Assembly (NCBI GenBank): GCA_900469615.1
Contig: UBYA01000008.1
Coordinates: 440,365 to 504,364, forward strand
Reading direction: 5' to 3'
Origin: Hyphomicrobiales bacterium
GTDB lineage: Bacteria; Pseudomonadota; Alphaproteobacteria; Rhizobiales; Rhizobiaceae
DNA length: 64,000 nucleotides
Both the position numbers and the translations under genes were made by a program. Each line of letters begins with the position of its first letter. Within the stretch, counting starts at the first letter, position 1. The notes under the pieces were generated by a model that worked only from the letters and a program-made list of their open reading frames with translations, ran no database searches and was not told the origin of the DNA. Below are positions 9,421-18,757 of the stretch, piece by piece.

Positions 9421-10119
9421 TCAGCTGCACCAGGACGGCGCCTGGCCGGTCCAGCGGCGGGCAAAGCCTTCGGAGACCATCTGGTCGCCGATCGAGCGGC
9501 CCGCGCGCATGGCGATACGCAGCTTGCCGCCATTTTTGTCGTCGCGGCGGCTGCTGCCTGAAAGCACGAAAGTCCCGTCGTTGAGAATGGCCTGCAGCCG
9601 CAATTTCGCGGCCACGCCTTTTTGTCTCTCGCTGGGGCAGCGCGCCTCTCCGGCGTCCGGCACATCGATATCGGCCAGCTGGATCCGGATGCCATCCTGC
9701 CAGAAGGTATTGCCGTCCACGACGCAATTCGTGCCCGAACCGGCACTGCAAAGCACGAATTTTCCTCCAGTCTGCGCTCGCAGGCCGGGGGAGGGTCGGT
9801 CGACCGGTATCCTGTTGACCGGCATCGCCACCGGAATGGCGGCGGGCGGCACAGGCAGGGTCGATATGGTCGCGCGCGGCTCGGGAGCGATGGCCGCCGT
9901 CCTGACCTGCGGCTTGGCTGCCGGCACCGGCGCTTCCCGCGCGATGTGCGGCATGCCGGCGACCGTGCCGGCTCGGGCGAGCATCGACGGCATGTCCTTG
10001 CGGTGCTGGTAGGCATAGATGCCGGCCACGGCCGCGACACCGACGATACCCCACAGCCACATCGAATTGCCCGCCTTGGGTTGTGGCTTGCGCCGCGTGC
10101 GTCTTTTCGCTTTCGCCAT
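9421..10119 (-). CDS. Membrane-anchored staphylococcal-nuclease-fold (thermonuclease family) protein
   Basis: 232 aa. A basic N-terminus (AKAKRRTRRKPQPK) is followed by one membrane segment (SMWLWGIVGVAAVAGIYAY, about 19-37), a proline/alanine-rich linker and a C-terminal domain with the SNase pattern: GIRIQLADIDVPDAGEARCPSE, KLRLQAIL, and MVSEGFARRW. The domain would lie in the periplasm. Key active-site arginines are not easily aligned by eye, so nuclease activity is unproven. The gene ends 35 bases after the tRNA. Confidence 0.75.
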   Translation of the reverse strand: MAKAKRRTRRKPQPKAGNSMWLWGIVGVAAVAGIYAYQHRKDMPSMLARAGTVAGMPHIAREAPVPAAKPQVRTAAIAPEPRATISTLPVPPAAIPVAMPVNRIPVDRPSPGLRAQTGGKFVLCSAGSGTNCVVDGNTFWQDGIRIQLADIDVPDAGEARCPSERQKGVAAKLRLQAILNDGTFVLSGSSRRDDKNGGKLRIAMRAGRSIGDQMVSEGFARRWTGQAPSWCS

Positions 10120-10211
10120 GGTATCATCCCTCTATTGCGAGGGGATTATCGCCGCCATTTCTTACCGATCCGTTGGCTTGGACCTGATTTGCCGATTGCG
10201 ATGGTGACGCG

Positions 10212-10604
10212 CTATTTCGCGGCGGCTGTCGACGGCTTGAGCTTGACCGACATCGTCACCTGTCCGCTGATCGAAAGTCTCGTGCCGCGATTGTCGAGAT
10301 TGTTGACCGAGCTGTTGCTCGACATGCCACTGATCTCGCAGGCTTCGGCAATGGTGTCGAGCAGGGTCGCGCAACTGCTTGCGGCGATCTTGTAAAAGGA
10401 TTTCAAGGCTTTCTCCTGTTGCTCCTCGCTATCGCCATCCGCCACCGGATAGGAGATGGATATTCCGGACTGAACGGAAATATATCCGTCCGGCTGCTGG
10501 CGGGGATTGCGCAAGGGAAGATTCGAAAAGTTCTGTGCGAACGCCGGCAGCGCCGCGCCGGCAAGCGCCATGCCGACAACTGTTGGGATTAAAAATCTGG
10601 TCAT
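10212..10604 (-). CDS. Secreted protein of unknown function
   Basis: 130 aa from ATG 10604, preceded by GGAGG with 7-base spacing. It has a signal peptide ending at AFA-QN. The mature part contains KSFYKIAASSCATLLDTIAEACEISGMSSNSSV and a beta-rich end (RLSISGQVTMSVKLK); two cysteines may form a disulfide. Found as a conserved hypothetical in rhizobia as far as I recall; function unknown. Confidence 0.72.
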   Translation of the reverse strand: MTRFLIPTVVGMALAGAALPAFAQNFSNLPLRNPRQQPDGYISVQSGISISYPVADGDSEEQQEKALKSFYKIAASSCATLLDTIAEACEISGMSSNSSVNNLDNRGTRLSISGQVTMSVKLKPSTAAAK

Positions 10605-10854
10605 GGTCTTGCCTCCGTTTTTGGTGCTTATCGCAGATGCGGATAAATGCTTGGTGATACGGTAACTTAAAATTGTACCCTTGGCGGGAATTGTCGCCGT
10701 GTTTGCGAATCGGAGGCGTGTCGCCGGGCGCGATTGCTGAAAAGCTTCCTTGCCAAGCCTGCGTGCGAAGCGCATAGTCTTAGCATCGTCGGATATAACG
10801 CGGGTGCCGGCGAGGTTTCGCGTGGTCCTGCCCGAAGGATGACGAGACGCACGA

Positions 10855-11067
10855 ATGTTGGAAACTCCTATACATCCCCGGGATTTACCCCTGTTTTCAG
10901 ACGATCTGGATCGCCTGGAAAAGGTGCTCGACACCGTCTGCACGGATCGTGGCATGGACCCCCGCAGCCCGGAGGCCGAGCGCCTTGGCGCATTGATCAT
11001 CCAGCTTTACCGCCAGGGTGTGAAAGATGACGCGAAACTTCTCGCGCTCGCAAGGGCTTATTTCTGA
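10855..11067 (+). CDS. Conserved small protein, unknown function
   Basis: 70 aa, helical and charged (DDLDRLEKVLDTVCTDRGMDPRSPEAERLGALIIQLYRQG read as two helices). No signal peptide, so cytoplasmic. The ribosome site is weak (ACGAGACGCACGA before ATG). The composition looks like a real coding sequence and the same kind of short protein occurs in other rhizobia; no function known. Confidence 0.68.
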   Translation: MLETPIHPRDLPLFSDDLDRLEKVLDTVCTDRGMDPRSPEAERLGALIIQLYRQGVKDDAKLLALARAYF

Positions 11068-11287
11068 CGCAATAGCGCTGGTTTCCGCTGAAAATCTAAT
11101 CGATTAAGCTGATTTCACATAGCAGCAATGATGCATTGTGCCTGTTCGACGTGGGCATGCCTCCCTATATTTGCTGCGTTGCACAAAGAGATTCGATTTC
11201 TCGATGTTCACTGCTTCTCGAAAGAAACAGTGCGCGCCCGCCGCAGCGGAAGAAAACTGGTTGCGGTTGGCGTGGATAGAAAGGTCC

Positions 11288-12298
11288 ATGATGAATTTTA
11301 AAGTACCGAGCCGGCTTCGCCGCCTGCTCGTCGACTCCGTAGAGCTGCCGCAGCTGCAGTTTCCGATGACCCAGCCGCCGCGCCGCCGCGTTTCCAAGCG
11401 GCCTGCGCCGCAGCGGCTGACGGACGTTTTGTGGTTCGGCCGCAATCCCGGCGACCTGCGCATGCTTGAATATGTACCGCCGGGTGTCAAAGGCCCGATG
11501 CCGTTGGTCGTCGTTCTGCACGGCTGTCATCAGAATGCCGAGGATTTCGATCGCGCCAGCGGCTGGACAGCGCTGGCTCGCGAGCATGGCTTTGCCGTGC
11601 TCTATGCCGAGCAGAAGACGTCGAACAATCCCAATCTCTGTTTCAACTGGTTTCGTCCAAGCCTTGTGACGCGCGATCGCGGCGAGCTCGGCTCCATCCG
11701 CGAAATGATCGATTTCAGCTGCCGCGTGCACAAGATCGATGCCGACAGGATTTTCGTGATGGGCCTTTCGGCCGGCGGCGCCATGGCTGCCGCACTACTT
11801 GCAACCTATCCGGAGTTGTTTGCCGCGGGCGCGATTATCGGCGGTCTGCCGTTTGGAGCCGCCCGCGATGCGATGGCAGCTCTCGATGTCATGGCGCGGG
11901 GCTCTACCCGCACGGCTGAAAAGTGGGGTGAACTCGTTCGCGAAGTCTCACCCGAAGCTGCGCGCTATCCGGCCGTTTCCATCTGGCACGGCGATGAGGA
12001 CGAGGTCGTGTCCTTTGCCAATGCCGAGGCTTCTGTCGCTCAGTGGCTGGCCGCGCGCGAGCGTCCGCGAACCAAGGGTCGGCTGCGCCTGTTCGACGGC
12101 GGCGAGCGGCGCGAATGGCGCGATGATTACGGCAACCTGATCCTGGAGCTCGTGACGCTGAATGATTTTGGACACGGCCTGCCGGTCGGCTCCGTCGTCG
12201 AGGGCTGGGAACCGGCCAACGACACGGAGCGCTTCATTCTGCCCGCTGCCCTGTCGGCGCCGGAAGAACTCGTCAAAAGCTGGAATCTGGCAGCCTGA
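11288..12298 (+). CDS. PHB depolymerase/LpqC-family esterase
   Basis: About 336 aa from the ATG at 11288 (a second ATG at 11291 has slightly better spacing to AAAGG; an upstream in-frame extension is possible). An alpha/beta-hydrolase: oxyanion region PLVVVLHGCHQNAEDFD, nucleophile elbow GLSAGGAMAA and a C-terminal catalytic His region (LNDFGHGLPVG). The HGCHQ motif and the overall order match the PHB-depolymerase family esterases (PF10503). No signal peptide is evident, so it is probably cytoplasmic; the true substrate could be PHB oligomers or another ester. Confidence 0.85.
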   Translation: MMNFKVPSRLRRLLVDSVELPQLQFPMTQPPRRRVSKRPAPQRLTDVLWFGRNPGDLRMLEYVPPGVKGPMPLVVVLHGCHQNAEDFDRASGWTALAREHGFAVLYAEQKTSNNPNLCFNWFRPSLVTRDRGELGSIREMIDFSCRVHKIDADRIFVMGLSAGGAMAAALLATYPELFAAGAIIGGLPFGAARDAMAALDVMARGSTRTAEKWGELVREVSPEAARYPAVSIWHGDEDEVVSFANAEASVAQWLAARERPRTKGRLRLFDGGERREWRDDYGNLILELVTLNDFGHGLPVGSVVEGWEPANDTERFILPAALSAPEELVKSWNLAA

Positions 12299-12351
12299 GA
12301 CGGGTTGCGCAGACATGCGCGGCGATTTTGCGATAATGACGCGCTTCAGCG

Positions 12352-12642
12352 TCAATCGTCATTGGTGGCATTCAGGTTTTCCGGCCGAATGCCATCGTTC
12401 TCCGACCAATGCTTGAAGCGTATGCCAGGGCCGCCCGCGCCGTCGCTGCCGCCGGCGAGGAAAAGCACGCCACGGCTTTCGAAGACGGAACGAACCGTCG
12501 CAGCTGCCTTGATGTCGGTCGAATTGATATCCGTTTCCAGTGCTTCGATCATCGATACCGGAAGCTTGCTCTCGCTTGCGAGTGTTTCCACCGTCAGTCC
12601 GAGCATGGCGCGTGCGCCGCGTAATTGTGCTGAAGTAATCAT
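12352..12642 (-). CDS. Small XRE-type helix-turn-helix protein
   Basis: 96 aa. The N-terminal half has an HTH_3-like pattern (ITSAQLRGARAMLGLTVETLASESKLPVSMIEALE), followed by AAATVRSVFESRGVLFL, a form common in short rhizobial XRE proteins. No clear ribosome site. A DNA-binding regulator is likely; the target is unknown. It lies between the esterase and the exopolysaccharide operon end. Confidence 0.75.
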   Translation of the reverse strand: MITSAQLRGARAMLGLTVETLASESKLPVSMIEALETDINSTDIKAAATVRSVFESRGVLFLAGGSDGAGGPGIRFKHWSENDGIRPENLNATNDD

Positions 12643-12706
12643 GGGTTAACTCTATCGCATCGGCGCGGGAAGCGGAACCGGTTTTGGATAAAAATCGCGT
12701 GCAGGC

Positions 12707-13942
12707 TTAAAGAACGGCCGCGCTCTTCTCCCGATCTTCGGCCATATCGCGCATGACTGGATTTTCCGTCAATTGCAGATGAGCCGGGGAAGGGGTGCCG
12801 AGCAGCTCGTGGTAGATTCTCTCGGTCGCGTCGGCCATGCCCGCCAGCGTATAGCCGTCCTTGCGGCAGCGCGCTTCGGCGGTGAAATTTGCAAGAAGAG
12901 CCGGATCGGCAAGGCTCGCCATGGCAGCCGCCAGAGCTTCCGGGTCGTCGCTGTTGGGAACGATATAGCCGTTCTTGCCGTGTTCCAGTACCGTGCGCGC
13001 GCCGCCGACATCGGACAGGACGAGCGGCTTTCCAGCCGCCGCAGCCTCCAGCATCACATAGGACATCGCCTCGTAGCGGCTCGGCATGACGACGACATCG
13101 AAGGCATCGATGGCCGTGACGCCGGGCACGCTGCCGTCGAGATGGGCGCGTCCTTCAAGGCCTGCCTCTTTGATCATGTTCTTGACGATATCGGCCAACT
13201 CGCCGATGCCGATCATCAGCAGATAGGCGTGCGGCAGTTCGGCCGCTATGCGCGCAAATGCGTCGACAAGGCGCTCCGGTGCCTTTTGCCGGGTCATCCG
13301 GCCGACGAAGCCGAAAAGCAGGGCGTCCGCGGGGATGCCGTATCGCTTGCGGATGGCGGCGCGCTGGCTGGCCGGCGGCGCATTGACGCCGTTGACGACG
13401 ACGCGCAGGCGTGCCTCGGGAATGCCGAGCGACAGGGCATGGTTGTATTCGTCCTGCGAAACGCAGACCAGCCGATCCGTCAGCCATGTGCCGAGAAAGC
13501 GCTCGATGCCGCCATAGATCAAGCGACCCCTGGCGCCGAGCGTCGGGTCCATAGTCCGGAAGGCATGCGGCGTGTAAAGGACGGGAACATGCCGTCCCGG
13601 CAGCCGCAGGCGCGTCAGCGCGCCTGCCTTCGAACTGTGGCCGTGGATCAGATCGAAAGGCCCGTGTACCGCAGCGATCTTGCGGAGATGCCGCCATGCC
13701 GTCAGATCCCAGGGACCTGGAGCGCGCCGCATCGCCAGCGAAATGACGTTGTCGAGGCCGAGGCCTTCCAGTTCGGCGACGAAGGCAGGCTCGGCGCGCA
13801 CCGGTGAGTAGATGGCCGTGACGGAATGGCCGCGATTCTGCATGGCCCGGCACAGATCGAGGAAATGCCGCCCCGAGCCGCCGCCGCTCGGCTCGAGAAC
13901 CTGCAGCAACGACAGGCGCTTGACGTTGGTGCGGATGTTCAA
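12707..13942 (-). CDS. GT4-family glycosyltransferase (exopolysaccharide locus)
   Basis: 411 aa from a TTG at 13942 whose last two bases overlap the upstream TGA stop (TTGA), with GGGAG 7 bases ahead. N-terminal GT-B motif LEPSGGGSGRHFLDLCRAM, C-terminal retaining motif with EX7E (PSRYEAMSYVMLEAAAAG). It should add a sugar to the lipid-linked repeat unit at the cytoplasmic face. Last gene of the leftward exopolysaccharide operon. The sugar specificity cannot be read. Confidence 0.87.
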   Translation of the reverse strand: MNIRTNVKRLSLLQVLEPSGGGSGRHFLDLCRAMQNRGHSVTAIYSPVRAEPAFVAELEGLGLDNVISLAMRRAPGPWDLTAWRHLRKIAAVHGPFDLIHGHSSKAGALTRLRLPGRHVPVLYTPHAFRTMDPTLGARGRLIYGGIERFLGTWLTDRLVCVSQDEYNHALSLGIPEARLRVVVNGVNAPPASQRAAIRKRYGIPADALLFGFVGRMTRQKAPERLVDAFARIAAELPHAYLLMIGIGELADIVKNMIKEAGLEGRAHLDGSVPGVTAIDAFDVVVMPSRYEAMSYVMLEAAAAGKPLVLSDVGGARTVLEHGKNGYIVPNSDDPEALAAAMASLADPALLANFTAEARCRKDGYTLAGMADATERIYHELLGTPSPAHLQLTENPVMRDMAEDREKSAAVL

Positions 13943-15201
13943 GGCGCTGCTCCCTTTCCATTCAGGGCACGTTGATATTTCAGTTCGAGCGCGCCGCAGC
14001 CCCATACGATGCCGATCAGCATGTAAAGATGGCGCCAATGGTCGGTATCGATGACGTTGCCGATACCGACATGGCCGAGAATGACGATCCAGGCGATCAT
14101 CAGGAAAGGTTGCCAGGGCCGTTCTCTCAGAAGGTTGCGAAAGCCGATATAGATGGTCCAGCAGATCATGCTGACCCAGCAGAAGAAGCCGAGCCAGCCA
14201 TAGGTCGTCAGTGTCTTGAGCCAGGTATTGTGCTCGTCCTCGCGAAAGATTTGACCAAAGACCAGCGGCCCGATGCCGAGCGGCCGTTCCATCGACATCA
14301 TGAAGCCGATGCTGTGGCGCTCGAAGCGGCCGAGATGGCCGCCATCGTAGCTCTGGACGAGTTGCAGGCGCGTGGAAAACAGGTCGCTGACCTGAGGAAA
14401 CTGCAGCGCGACGACGAGCAGGACGACCATGAGGATGATCGCCGTCAGCGCCATGACCAGGATGCGCAGCCGGAACCTGTTGCTGCGATGCTTCAGCAGC
14501 ATGCAGAAGATCAGCATTGCCGAGGCGAAGGCAAACAGGGCCCAGGCCGCGCGGGAAAAGGACAGGAACACGCCGAAGGCCAGAACGAACAGGCAAATAG
14601 CCTTGATCGGCGCCTTCTTCAAATCGCCGATGAGGAGGCCGTGCATGAGGTAGAGGCTCGGTGCCACCAGATAGGGGCCGAAGACGTTCGGGTCCTGGAA
14701 AGCGCCCATGGCGCGATCGTAGCGGGTGAAGATGTCGAAGCCGGGAACGGCATGGAAATAGCCCAGGATGCCGAGGCTGGCGGTGATCAGTGCCGCTACC
14801 ACCCAGGTATTGAAGATCAGCCTCAGCCGCTTTTCGTTGTCTTCGGCAATGGCGGCATAGAAGACCGAGCTCAGCGCCAGGAAGGTGGAGACGGCGATAT
14901 AGATCGGGCCGTCGAGATGATTTCCGGCGGCGAGATCATGCATCTGCGTGATCGACAGCATGCCGCCGACGTTGAACGCCAGGAAGAGAGCCAGAAGCGG
15001 CGCGACGCTGCGCGATATTTTTAGCCCGAGGATGAACCAGATGCCGATGAGAAAGGCGAGCCACAGCTCGTAGGGCGCCGGCTCCGCGATCACGAAACCG
15101 GACAGGAACACGCCGACGGCGACGCCGGCCGTCCCGAGCAGCCGCATCGCGGCAAGCTGCGGCCGCGCGACGCGGGACGCTGGAAAATCGAGTGTGGTCA
15201 A
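13939..15201 (-). CDS. O-antigen ligase/polymerase (Wzy-like) membrane protein
   Basis: About 420 aa with around ten membrane segments and the large periplasmic loop typical of the Wzy_C/O-antigen ligase family (around GHLGRFERHSIGFMMSMERPLGIGP). The start is taken as TTG 15201, again in a TTGA overlap with the stop of the priming transferase gene; an ATG at 15147 is the alternative. Between the priming enzyme and a glycosyltransferase, polymerase of exopolysaccharide repeat units is the best inference. Confidence 0.83.
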   Translation of the reverse strand: MTTLDFPASRVARPQLAAMRLLGTAGVAVGVFLSGFVIAEPAPYELWLAFLIGIWFILGLKISRSVAPLLALFLAFNVGGMLSITQMHDLAAGNHLDGPIYIAVSTFLALSSVFYAAIAEDNEKRLRLIFNTWVVAALITASLGILGYFHAVPGFDIFTRYDRAMGAFQDPNVFGPYLVAPSLYLMHGLLIGDLKKAPIKAICLFVLAFGVFLSFSRAAWALFAFASAMLIFCMLLKHRSNRFRLRILVMALTAIILMVVLLVVALQFPQVSDLFSTRLQLVQSYDGGHLGRFERHSIGFMMSMERPLGIGPLVFGQIFREDEHNTWLKTLTTYGWLGFFCWVSMICWTIYIGFRNLLRERPWQPFLMIAWIVILGHVGIGNVIDTDHWRHLYMLIGIVWGCGALELKYQRALNGKGAAP

Positions 15202-16757
15202 TAGGCGTTTTCCGTATTGAGCAGGCGGAACGGCGTCAGGAGGAGGATCTTCAGATCGAAGAGCAGCGACCAGTTCTCGATGTAATAGAGGTCGTAGGCC
15301 GTGCGGAACTTGATCTTGTCGTCGCTGTCGATCTCGCCGCGCCAGCCGTTGATCTGCGCCCAGCCGGTCACGCCCGGTTTCACGCGATGGCGTGCGAAAT
15401 AACCTTCGACGACATCCGCATAGGTACGGTTGTGGCTGGCGGCAAGCACCGCATGCGGCCGCGGGCCGACAAGCGAGAGGTTGCCGAGCAGCACATTGAA
15501 AAGCTGCGGCAGTTCGTCGATCGAGGTCTTGCGGATGAACCGCCCGACGGGGGTGACGCGCGGATCGTTCTTCGTCACGGCATTGCGCGCGGTCGGGTCG
15601 CTCATATGCGTATACATCGAGCGGAACTTGAGGACGTTGATGACCTCGTTGTTGAAGCCGTGGCGCTTCTGCATGAAGAGCACCGGCCCTTTCGACGTTG
15701 CCTTCACGGCGATCGCCGCGCCGAGCATGATCGGCCAGAGCAAGGCGAGGGCGCCCAGGCTGAAGACGATATCGAAGATGCGCTTGGCAACGCCATCCCA
15801 GTCGCGGATCGGCTTGTTGAAAATGTCGAGCATCGGCACGGCGCCCACATGCGAGTAGGAGCGGGGCCGGAAGCGCAGCTTGTTGGCATGCGCTGCCAGG
15901 CGAATATCGACGGGAAGCACCCAAAGCATCTTGAGCAATTGCAGAATGCGGTCTTCGGCGCTGATCGGAAGCGAAATGATCAGCATGTCGATGCGGACGA
16001 GCCGGGCGAATTCGACGAGTTCCGCGACCGTCCCGAGCTTCGGGTAGCCGGCGACCATGATGGGGGAGCGCTTTTCACCGCGATCGTCGAAGATGCCGCA
16101 GATGCGGATGTCGTTGTCGGGCTGGTGTTCGAGTGCGCGGATGAGTTCCTTGGCCGGCTCGCCGCCGCCGATGATGACGGCGCGTCTCTCCATAATGCCG
16201 TTGCGGGCCCAATGACGGATGCCGTAGGCAAAGAGCAGGCGGGCGACGAGGAGAAAGCCCGCGCCCGCTGCAAGCCACAGGCAGAGAAGGCGGATCGAAT
16301 AGATATTGTTGATGTCGAACGGAATGAGGGCGACGACCATGACTGCGAAGGCTGCCGCCCACGATCCGAGAATCCGTTTCAGGAAATGCTGTGGCGAGCG
16401 CAGCACCGGTATCTGGTAGGCATCGGCAATCTGCAGAAACACGATCGCAAGGCCGCACAGGGCAATGGTTACGATGGCTTTCGACGCGAACGGATGAATG
16501 TCCGCCGACGTTCCGAAGAAGAGGATTGCCAGCCCGAGCGCGAGCAGCGACAGAAACTCGAACAGCCGATATTGCCCGACGATGATCGCGGGCGACTGGT
16601 TCGTTTCACGGAATTGTTCGGCGATTTGCCGGGCATAGGCGTTGATGCCGTCCGGACGATCGCTCGCGGTCTCTCCCGCATCGCGGGTGCGGATTTCCGA
16701 AACCTGCTTGCGAATATTGTCCAAGTTGAACTGCTCGGACCTTTCGGTAGTGTTCAT
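15198..16757 (-). CDS. Undecaprenyl-phosphate sugar phosphotransferase (WcaJ/ExoY type)
   Basis: 519 aa, the full-length polyprenyl glycosylphosphotransferase form: four N-terminal membrane segments, a CoA-binding-like cytosolic domain ([19 protein letters not shown]) and the catalytic C-terminal domain with [48 protein letters not shown] and [15 protein letters not shown]. It primes repeat-unit synthesis by placing the first sugar-1-phosphate on undecaprenyl phosphate. Wzy-dependent systems start with this enzyme. Confidence 0.94.
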   Translation of the reverse strand: MNTTERSEQFNLDNIRKQVSEIRTRDAGETASDRPDGINAYARQIAEQFRETNQSPAIIVGQYRLFEFLSLLALGLAILFFGTSADIHPFASKAIVTIALCGLAIVFLQIADAYQIPVLRSPQHFLKRILGSWAAAFAVMVVALIPFDINNIYSIRLLCLWLAAGAGFLLVARLLFAYGIRHWARNGIMERRAVIIGGGEPAKELIRALEHQPDNDIRICGIFDDRGEKRSPIMVAGYPKLGTVAELVEFARLVRIDMLIISLPISAEDRILQLLKMLWVLPVDIRLAAHANKLRFRPRSYSHVGAVPMLDIFNKPIRDWDGVAKRIFDIVFSLGALALLWPIMLGAAIAVKATSKGPVLFMQKRHGFNNEVINVLKFRSMYTHMSDPTARNAVTKNDPRVTPVGRFIRKTSIDELPQLFNVLLGNLSLVGPRPHAVLAASHNRTYADVVEGYFARHRVKPGVTGWAQINGWRGEIDSDDKIKFRTAYDLYYIENWSLLFDLKILLLTPFRLLNTENAY

Positions 16758-16833
16758 GGCAACTTATCCGATCGTTACCGGACAATGCCTACCAGATATC
16801 AGCTAAGAAACACTTACAACACTTGCTTGTATT

Positions 16834-17979
16834 CTAACCGTCAGGGTCCGAACCAAGTATATTTTGATACAGGCGCAAAGTATCCCGGGCCATGACGGAG
16901 GCGGAAAAATTCGATCGGATCGTGTCGATATGGGGCATGTTGTGCAGCCCCCATTGCGGCTCGGTGATCGCTTCGGCCATGATGCGGGAAAGGTCGTCGG
17001 CATCGTCCGGATTTGCGAGCGCGGCACTGTTTTCGCCGAACGCTTCCGGAATGCCGCCGACACGCGAGGCGATGACTGTCTTTTCCGCGGCAAGCGCCTC
17101 CAGAACGATATAGGGCATGGCTTCGGCGCGGGAGGGAACGACGACATTCTGCGACACGGCAAAAGCCTCGTGCACCCGCATGGCCGGCAGCATGCCGATG
17201 CGGTGGCCGAGGCCGCGCTCTATCATCATCCGGTGATACTTGTCCCTGTCCGGGCCGTCGCCGATCATCAGTGCCGAGAGCGGTCTGCCGATGCGGCGCT
17301 CGGTCTTTGCGAAGGCGTCCACAAAGAGATCGGGACCTTTGAGGTCCCGCAGCATGCCGATATAGACGAAATGAACGGAATCCGATCGTGTCGGTATGTT
17401 GCGGAAATCCCGTTCGCTGATGCCGTTGTAGATCATCACCGTGCGGGTGCGCGGCTTGCCGATCTTTCTCTCGTAGGTGCGGCGTTCGAAATCGCAGATG
17501 AAGATCAGGCCGTCGGTCAGAAATTCCAGCATTCGTTCCATGCTGTGCACCAGCATGCCCTGCATGGAGGCGCGCGCAAAGTGCAGGCTTCCGCCGTGCG
17601 CGGTATAGAGGCGGGCTACGCGATACCTGTTCACCCGCAGGATCGAGCCGAGAACGCGCGCGAGAAGGCCGCCTTTGGCGCCATGCCCGTGCAGCACATC
17701 CGGCCGCAAACTTCTGATTTCCTTGTAGCTGCCCCAAAGCGTGGCTATGTCCGCCAGGCTGATCTGCCGCCGGATCGGCAGGCGAACCACGCCAAGCGCC
17801 AGAAAGGGCGCGATGTCGTCGAACAGGCGGTCCTCATGCTCGCCGCCCGTCAGGCTGTCGCAAAGGATGCCGACCTGATGCCCGGCTTTGCTCTGTTCCT
17901 CCGCCAGATCCCGGACATGGCGGAAGACCCCGCCGACCGGTGATCTGAAGCAATGGAGGATGCGGAGCGATCTGGCCAT
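16834..17979 (-). CDS. GT4-family glycosyltransferase (exopolysaccharide locus)
   Basis: 381 aa. N-terminal CFRSPVGGVFRHVRDL and C-terminal PSRAEAMPYIVLEALAAEKTVIASRVGG (EX7E) place it in GT4. It starts 12 bases after the Wza-like gene and ends 76 bases before the priming transferase, so it belongs to the same operon. It probably extends the lipid-linked oligosaccharide; acceptor and sugar unknown. It is a diverged relative of the 12707-13942 enzyme. Confidence 0.88.
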   Translation of the reverse strand: MARSLRILHCFRSPVGGVFRHVRDLAEEQSKAGHQVGILCDSLTGGEHEDRLFDDIAPFLALGVVRLPIRRQISLADIATLWGSYKEIRSLRPDVLHGHGAKGGLLARVLGSILRVNRYRVARLYTAHGGSLHFARASMQGMLVHSMERMLEFLTDGLIFICDFERRTYERKIGKPRTRTVMIYNGISERDFRNIPTRSDSVHFVYIGMLRDLKGPDLFVDAFAKTERRIGRPLSALMIGDGPDRDKYHRMMIERGLGHRIGMLPAMRVHEAFAVSQNVVVPSRAEAMPYIVLEALAAEKTVIASRVGGIPEAFGENSAALANPDDADDLSRIMAEAITEPQWGLHNMPHIDTIRSNFSASVMARDTLRLYQNILGSDPDG

Positions 17980-17991
17980 GAACGGGCGCGG

Positions 17992-18567
17992 TTAGAACAA
18001 CCGCTCTCTGACATAGATGGTGTCGCCCGCCAGTACCGGGTCTGAAATGCCGACCCGCCCCGTCATGACATGACCGTTGATCTTGCGGGTGACATCCGCG
18101 TTGGACTGGTTCGCGCGGCTGGTGAAGCCGCCGGCGACCGCGATGGCATTCTGGATGGTCATGCCGGGCACATAGGAATATTGGCCGGGCTGACCGACTT
18201 CGCCCATGATGTAAACCGAGCGGTAGCGGTCGATATCGATGGTAACGTCCGGATCGCGAATGTAGCCCTGGCGGAGCTTCTGGGCGATCTGGCCGGAGAG
18301 CTGCTGCAGGGTCCGGCCGCGGGCAGCGACCTGGCCGATCAGCGGGAAGGCGATGTAGCCAGCTTGGTCGATCGTATAGGTATTGGTCAAGCCCGGCTGA
18401 TCGAACACGGTTATGCGCAGCCTATCGCCGCTGTCCAACGCATAAGGCTGGATCGTGGCCTCGCTGAAAGCTTTCGGCGCGGGCTGATAGGTATTGCAGC
18501 CGGCGAGCGCGGCGCTCACGGCGGCCATGCCAAGTGCAAGGACAATCTTTGACTTTGCGAGGGGCAT
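17992..18567 (-). CDS. Short Wza/GumB-like polysaccharide export lipoprotein
   Basis: 191 aa from ATG 18567, giving a signal peptide with lipobox LAGC. Contains the polysaccharide-export (Poly_export) domain (YALDSGDRLRITVFDQPGLT, DQAGYIAFPLIGQVAARGRT) and one SLBB-like domain (VYIMGEVGQPGQYSYVPGMT). At about 190 residues it is GumB-sized and lacks the extra domains and C-terminal helix of E. coli Wza. First gene of the leftward exopolysaccharide operon, divergent from the ExoP-like co-polymerase. Confidence 0.9.
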   Translation of the reverse strand: MPLAKSKIVLALGMAAVSAALAGCNTYQPAPKAFSEATIQPYALDSGDRLRITVFDQPGLTNTYTIDQAGYIAFPLIGQVAARGRTLQQLSGQIAQKLRQGYIRDPDVTIDIDRYRSVYIMGEVGQPGQYSYVPGMTIQNAIAVAGGFTSRANQSNADVTRKINGHVMTGRVGISDPVLAGDTIYVRERLF

Positions 18568-18610
18568 TTCGCGCTCGTTGGAAAAGGAAGACACTATCGT
18601 CGTTATCAAT

Positions 18611-18626
18611 CCGTTAGGGTTAACGG
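18611..18626. promoter_or_regulatory. Palindrome in the divergent exopolysaccharide promoter region
   Basis: CCGTTA (18611-18616) and TAACGG (18621-18626) form a 6-4-6 inverted repeat 43 bases before the Wza-like start. The 190-base intergenic region must carry promoters for both directions. Operator function is inference. Confidence 0.3.
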
Positions 18627-18757
18627 TCGGTAAATAGCAAAGGAATTCGGGGAAAATTTAGCAATCCCAAAAATAACGCGAGAGAAATACTATTAACGCT
18701 TGGGTTACCATAGTCGTTTACGATTAATTTTGGCTTTCTATTACGGAGTTCTTGCTT

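Noticed and set aside
12707..14596. A 629-codon frame read as one protein
   Set aside because: The first part is a shadow of the polymerase gene; the glycosyltransferase starts at TTG 13942.
15192..16895. A 567-codon open frame on the + strand
   Set aside because: It lies fully antisense to the priming glycosyl-phosphate transferase, whose motifs are complete; the antisense translation shows no family pattern and is a GC-rich shadow.
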